Source: Vombatus ursinus (Eukaryota > Chordata > Mammalia > Diprotodontia > Vombatidae). From it: a stretch of 64,000 bases of DNA. Location of the stretch: NCBI RefSeq assembly GCF_900497805.2, contig NW_020949602.1, positions 2,595,536 to 2,659,535 of the forward strand. The letters are read 5' to 3'. The position numbers and the translations under genes are program-made. Shown in pieces: positions 58,866 to 64,000 of the stretch (its first letter is position 1; each line of letters begins with the position of its first letter). Under the pieces are notes generated by a model. That model searched no databases, was not told where the DNA came from, and saw only the letters and a list, made by a program, of their open reading frames with translations.

Positions 58866-60834
58866 GATCTTAGTGCATATCAGTTTCTTTCAGTCATTCT
58901 ATGAACCACAGAATTGGCTTACTCTGTAAAGGAGAGTTCTTAACTATGGTCCATGAACTTGACATATTTTGAAAATTAAATATAATTGGCTTCCTTGGTA
59001 ATTCCATGTTTGGGGCATTTAACATTATGAGGAGTGGGTCATAAGTTTAAGAACTCAAGCCATGCAAGTCTATAGCTCTCTGCAGTCCCACAGGTGTGCT
59101 TGTAGAGCATGGAATTGCCTTTGGTCTCTGCTGGTGCTTGTGGGGTCACTTTGTTTAATGCAAGAACTAGATTAAGTTTCCCTTGGTACAAAGAGGATAG
59201 GGAGAAATGAACACTCTAATCATTTGTCCTGCCATATAATCTCTTAATTCAACACCTTTTTATACCTACTATGTTCTATACATTGGGAATGCTCTGACCA
59301 TCTGCTATATCTTGTATTTGATGTGATCAGTCCCTTTTTTCTTATTATACTTAATAGGTGGCATCTTTTTCATGTTCCTCAGTGTTGCTTATTTCCACCT
59401 CCTCACACCCACTCTGTGTCCTTCTGTCATCCTCTAATATTCTGAAATCTATGTATACTTTGAGGTTCTATGACATCACCAAAAATAATACTGATGAAAT
59501 CTTGCTTTTGAAAAGATGGACCTCTGTTCTTGAGAGAATCTTGGAGTCATTAAGGGAGACTTGGAATTTCATTAAGGTAATTGGAAGGACATTGTGGATG
59601 TCATGCTGATCAGGAAAAAAGAACTGCCTAAAGAAGCATGAATCAAAGTTTATTCCATATAACTTCCTACCCCTATTATCCCACAGGGGCATCGGTAGTG
59701 ATTTTGTACTATGGAATGGGTACCCCCATTGAGGGGGTCTCTACCCTTATATTTGATTGTTATTTCTGGGCAGATTCACAAGGACTGGATGGGAGAAGAA
59801 TCTTCAGGGTGGTCTAGGTGAGGTAACCTCATTTATCAACCACAAGGTCATTGTGATTAGGAAAGTTTGCTAACCTTGCATTCCAAGCCAGTTGGTGAGT
59901 ATACAGCAATTTCCTGGTATGTTATCAGGTCAATTGGCAATCAAGATGGAATCAGTTTTGTCAGCTAAGGCTTTAGCAATAGACTAATCACAGTAATCCA
60001 GCCTGTCTCGATGCAACTTGTTCATTTGTACTCTGTCCTCAGTAAGTTTACTGATTTGACAACCACTAAAACTTGTTTGTCCAATGCATATCAAACTGGG
60101 CAATAGCAATTATTCCATGTTCCCAGTGTGGAGGATAGGGCAAAATCTTGCAGAAACCTTACAAGAAACCCTGAAATTTTCAGCTGTAGAGCCAACCAGC
60201 TCAAGATCCTCTACAATCGGGAAAACTGGGAGATGATCTCACCATTGACAGGAGTCCATCATTAGCTTGGACTTAATGCTGGCTCACAGCATCAAGACAT
60301 AGTGGAACAAATATCTCCATGCTGATGATCAGCAAAGTTGTTAAAATGGGTTATATTTCAAGGAATTTTAATTCTGAAGTATGAATGGAATGGGGGAAAC
60401 TTTTTTTTTTTTTTTTGGAAAGAGCTTGTAAGGGTGACATTTGAACCCACTGAATAAAATTCATTCATAATCGAACAAGTACGGTGAGATCTTACATTGC
60501 CTCCAGTCTGTTATAAAATGGTACATGTCAAATATTTGTCAGATTCCTTTTTCCTCTTCAAATGCCTTTAACTATATGGCCACAGAGCATATGTAAAGTA
60601 TTGACCCTTTGAGTGGTCAGACTCATGTATGATGGCATCTAAAGGCTTTATTTTCAATGAGAGGGTCAGTAGTTATACTTTGTCATTTTCAATAATAAGG
60701 TCTGAAAGCCTTCTCCCCCTCAACATTTGAGTATCATTTCTTTTTGACACATTGAGGATTTTCAACGTCAAAACTGTCATCTATAATAGGGCTGCCTTGC
60801 CCTACCTTATTGTACATGGTGGATTGCTTGTTGT
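58866..60834. other. No supported gene
   Basis: About 2 kb. The 83-codon frame at 59358-59609 (DITKNNTDEILLLKRW) looks mildly protein-like but matches nothing I know. A 16-base T-run lies near 60401-60416. Confidence 0.4.
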
Positions 60835-60905
60835 CTTTCCCTATTTGACTGTGAGCTCTTTGAGGGCAGGGACAGTCTTGACTTATGCACAGTGGCACAT
60901 AGGGA
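60835..60905 (+). repeat. L2 3' tail
   Basis: GACTGTGAGCTCTTTGAGGG, CAGGGACAGTCTTGACTTAT and GCACAGTGGCACATAGG are the end of the L2 consensus. Confidence 0.65.
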
Positions 60906-60910
60906 CATAG

Positions 60911-60964
60911 TTGTGTGTGTGTGTGTGTGTGTGTATGTGTGTGTGTTGAGTGATACACACACAC
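60911..60964. repeat. (GT)n followed by (AC)n
   Basis: A GT tract (60912-60946) and, seven bases later, a short AC tract (60954-60964). The two are complementary and could pair as a hairpin. Confidence 0.95.
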
Positions 60965-62459
60965 TCATATCCTACTGATATGCTACTACTGGTCTCTATG
61001 CTTATAGTACTGTTCTCACTAAGATTTTATACACTAGTTTATATTCTGAGTATTGCTTTTGTCATCTATTTGGCAAGTAATTTGGATATTAACTAACAAC
61101 ACTGGGCACTGGGTTCTGATTTTGGCAATGAATTTATGATAGTTGAACTTCCATATGAAACAATTATAATAGGTATGAATGTCACTCATTTCTGGTTTTT
61201 ATTTAAAATTATGAGCAACTTAAGCAAAATTAGTTTTTGTCTGCTTTTTTTTCCTAGCTTAATAATTTTGATCAGTATATGGCCTAAAGCTTAGCTGATT
61301 GGGGGTTAACCCCCACATCAATATCTTCCCATAACTGATAACAAAATCATTGCCATTGTTTGGTGCTCACTATGCTTTACACATGCCAATCCTTGACTGG
61401 AGCTGAGGATATGAAGTTGTGAGACTTTTGTATTGTCTTTCATTCTTCCCTCGTGACCTAGGCTTTCCTGTCTGTGGCTTGCCATGCTTATTTTTCCCCG
61501 CTTTGGTGCAAAAAGTTGCTAAGAGGAGGATGGTCCAATCAAGGTAAAGTTTTCTCTACCTCTTCATTCTTCTTAACCAATGGAACATAGGCTGCCACGT
61601 TTACGGTGTTGATAGCGCTTACTATGAGTAGGTCTTCCATGACACGTTGGTGCCTGTTAAAAGCACAACATAAATCTATTTAGCCAAGTCCTTTCTTTTA
61701 AGGACCACCTGGGAACCATCCTTACATTTAGCTGTGATTTGTTTATTTCATTTAAAGCAGTCAAGATTGATGGCATTCTAATCCTCCTACTTGATTTGCC
61801 TACTTGGTCATTGGATCAGGAGCTCACAATAGAAACACCAAGGCAAAAAATATTTTACAGTTATACAAACTGATTTATTAGCACCCTCTGTCCCCTTTCC
61901 TCACACTTCTATCACCATTACTATAGAAGTGAATTGAGGTGTAGCTTTTACTTTTGCTTTGTCCCATGGGTCGCTGTACCTATGCCCACTAAAGAGGAGT
62001 CTTTGCACAGTTTGCTAGTTTGTAGGTTAGGAAGGTACTATTGTATCCATACTTTTGAAGCTTTTACATTATTACATTATACCTTGTACCCTTTTGGCAT
62101 AGCTTTGGAGATCCCAGAGTCATCCCCATGATGAAGCATAGAGTAGGAATAGATGGAGGATCTTGATTTGTCTTTGAAATTCAGGCTATCTCCCTCGCAG
62201 GAAAAAAGAGTATTGATTGGCATCTGTACTTCAGTTCTCATCCTAGTCCAATGCTCTGGCTACTCTATGAAAATGATACTCTTTGGTTTGATTTATTATA
62301 TGCCTTTTCAAAAGGCAGTGTCCCTACTTAGACATCACTGCACTGTTTATTGTATCATCCTTAAGGGATGAATTATCTGTTTCCTGTCCTAAGATATGAA
62401 GCACAATTCTTAGTATATGTAAAGAGCTTAATAAATGACTTTCAATTGATCAGGCAATT
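60965..62459. other. No supported gene
   Basis: About 1.5 kb. Nothing recognised apart from short frames at 61934 and 62153. Confidence 0.4.
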
Positions 62460-62590
62460 TTGGGCAGTGGCTGCAGAGGAAGACTGAGCCAGGTAGATGT
62501 GGGCTCAAATTCTGTCCCTAATACATGCTGACTATGACTCCAAATATCTCTTGCCAAATCTCTAAGTGGTCTAGGCAATTCTTAGTTTCA
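62460..62590 (+). repeat. Diverged MIR-like SINE
   Basis: GGCAGTGGCTGCAGAGGAAG, then GATGTGGGCTCAAATTCTGT and CTGACTATGACTCCAAATAT resemble a tRNA-type head and core, weakly. Confidence 0.35.
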
Positions 62591-62839
62591 GGCAAGGTGC
62601 CAACCTTGATGCCAAGTTGACCATCCAAGGATATCCTGAGTCAGTCCCATGACCATGTGAGTGTCCAATAGTTGATTTGGATGTTGCAGTATATAGTAGT
62701 ATTTTTTAAAGTGCAATAATGAGCTAGCATGGCTATACGACCTTAAACAACTTTCTCTCTGGACTTCAGGTCACCTTTGATGAAATGAAATGTTTTCTGA
62801 GGTTTATTCCAGCTCTGTTCTTCTACAATTCAATTCTCC

Positions 62840-62983
62840 ATGTATATATATATATATATACACATACACATATATATACACACACACATATATACACACA
62901 CACATATATGCACACGCGCGCACGCGCGCACACACACATATATACATATATGTATGTGTATATATAGTATATATAGTATACTG
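62840..62983. repeat. Compound TA/CA/CG microsatellite
   Basis: TA units, CA units and, at 62911-62930, CACACGCGCGCACGCGCGCA, then CA and TA again. Alternating purine-pyrimidine throughout, so Z-DNA forming potential is high. Short frames across it (YIYIYTHTHIYTHT and the like) are products of the repeat. Confidence 0.95.
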
Positions 62984-63779
62984 TGTTTTATATATTATTC
63001 TGTAGATAGGGTCTAATCTGAGGGTGTTTTGAATATTTCTTAACCTCCAACTATGAGAATTTAATGTGAGGAAAAGGAGATGGTGATAAGACACAGAAGA
63101 ATGGAACCCAATATATGGGACTCAAAAAGGGAGAAGTTGATGATAGGGTTGACCTGTCCCTACCACATGTTGGAGAACCTTGTGATGGAAGCAAATTTTT
63201 CTGCCTATCCCCCATATATTGCATACCACTGCCACCATCATTGGCCTTGGGCATCAGCCCTAACTGGCTAACAACAAAATCAAGATATGAGGGTGTGAAG
63301 GCATGTATTTGTGTAAGATATATATGGAGTAGATGGAGGAATTAGAAGCTGGGGAAATTTAAGAGAAGTCTCTATGAACTGCCATGGTCAAAATACTGTA
63401 CTATATGGTGCCTAATGTTATGGTGGTAAATTTCTTCTGGAAAACTAGAACTTCAGCATAGTAGATAATATTTGAAGTTAGGAAAAAGGGGATTCAAAAA
63501 CTGGCTTTCTTTTACTTCCTGAGGGTCTTTGGGCTGGCTTGAGTTCTCTGCAATCTCTCTCACCTCCTCTATAAAAGGAATGGCTGCCCTAAATGCACTT
63601 CCAGCCACATTCTTCACAACTTTATGACCTTGGAAGTTATACAGTTGGATTTGGACATGAACAAAGCACCTTCAACACCCTGGTGCAAGCATTTACTCTT
63701 CTGCTGGCTTCTCAAAGAACAGGTGAGTATAGGAAGGAATATAGATGAACTAGTCCCATGAGTATGGATTTCAAACTAT
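62984..63779. other. No supported gene
   Basis: About 800 bp. Overlapping short frames on both strands at 63.05-63.35 kb, none recognisable. Confidence 0.4.
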
Positions 63780-63965
63780 AAGGCAATTAAGGTTATCTAG
63801 TCCAACCCCTTATTTGAGTTGAGAAAACTGGGACCTAGGGAGGATGAGCAATTTTCTCAGGCTCATGGAGGTAATAAGTGTCTAGGTTTGGGTCTGAACT
63901 TGGCTTCAGTGGAAAAAACTCTCAAACCAGTGCTCTTTCCACTAGAAGAAGAAATTGAGACACAG
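63780..63965 (-). repeat. MIR-type SINE, antisense
   Basis: ATCTAGTCCAACCCCTTATT, GAGAAAACTGGGACCTAGGG, GAGCAATTTTCTCAGGCTCA and CAGTGCTCTTTCCACTAGAA follow the antisense MIR layout. Confidence 0.65.
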
Positions 63966-64000
63966 GAAAGTGCCTTATATTGGTCCCTTTACTGTAAAGT

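Noticed and set aside
62785-63094. Short frames of YIYTHTHIYTHT type
   Set aside because: They are translations of a microsatellite.
1-64000. CRISPR arrays, bacterial operons, riboswitches, rRNA
   Set aside because: No regularly spaced repeats, Shine-Dalgarno-led gene rows or conserved RNA segments were seen; the sequence is vertebrate in character.

Overview
The window looks like marsupial nuclear DNA, most likely from an Australian (australidelphian) species. The main evidence is several copies of a tRNA-derived SINE. Each begins GGGGCAGCTAGGTGGCRCAG, runs through the conserved core (GTGTGACC.TGGGCAAGTCACTTAACC) and ends in an A-rich tail. I recognise this as the WSINE1-type family. Long L1 pieces of the marsupial type, an RTE/BovB-type LINE end, and many old L2 and MIR-type fragments agree with that. 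There are no bacterial or viral-genome features. A run of 10 N at 11816-11825 marks an assembly gap.

Layout. 1-4 kb: an old, heavily decayed region with one SINE, a reverse-transcriptase-like remnant near 1.05-1.33 kb and an unidentified 93-codon frame at 2.7 kb. 4.66-5.45 kb: an RTE LINE 3' end split by a SINE. 7.0-8.3 kb: MIR/L2 debris. 8.37-11.8 kb: a 5' portion of an L1 (leader, ORF1, start of ORF2) that stops at the gap and holds an antisense SINE. 12.6-15.0 kb: a decayed hAT DNA transposon with a transposase of the ZBED5/FAM200 (Buster) type, split by two SINEs. 15-26 kb: mostly unrecognised DNA, with an L1 3' end at 23.4-24.1 kb. 26.2-29.1 kb: a second L1 5' portion with a small antisense L1 tail inside it, flanked by a 15-bp target duplication. 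32.8-34.0 kb: a third L1 piece interrupted by a solo LTR. 36.95-38.6 kb and 43.1-43.5 kb: two copies of an L2/CR1-clade LINE. 43.5-44.0 kb: probable RTE tail. 44.3-44.8 kb: L1 leader. 54.2-56.3 kb: antisense L2-type blocks around an L1 3' end.

No intact host protein-coding gene could be supported. The best candidate for host function is 51.7-52.1 kb. A TATA-like box lies there beside long C-runs, followed by a possible non-coding first exon with a plausible splice donor, and RUNX-, E-box- and MAF-like sites lie upstream. I could not name the gene. Everything else is best read as intergenic or intronic sequence built from layered transposon insertions, whose nesting gives a relative chronology: the RTE, L2, L1 and hAT copies are older than the SINEs, and the LTR is younger than the L1 it sits in.
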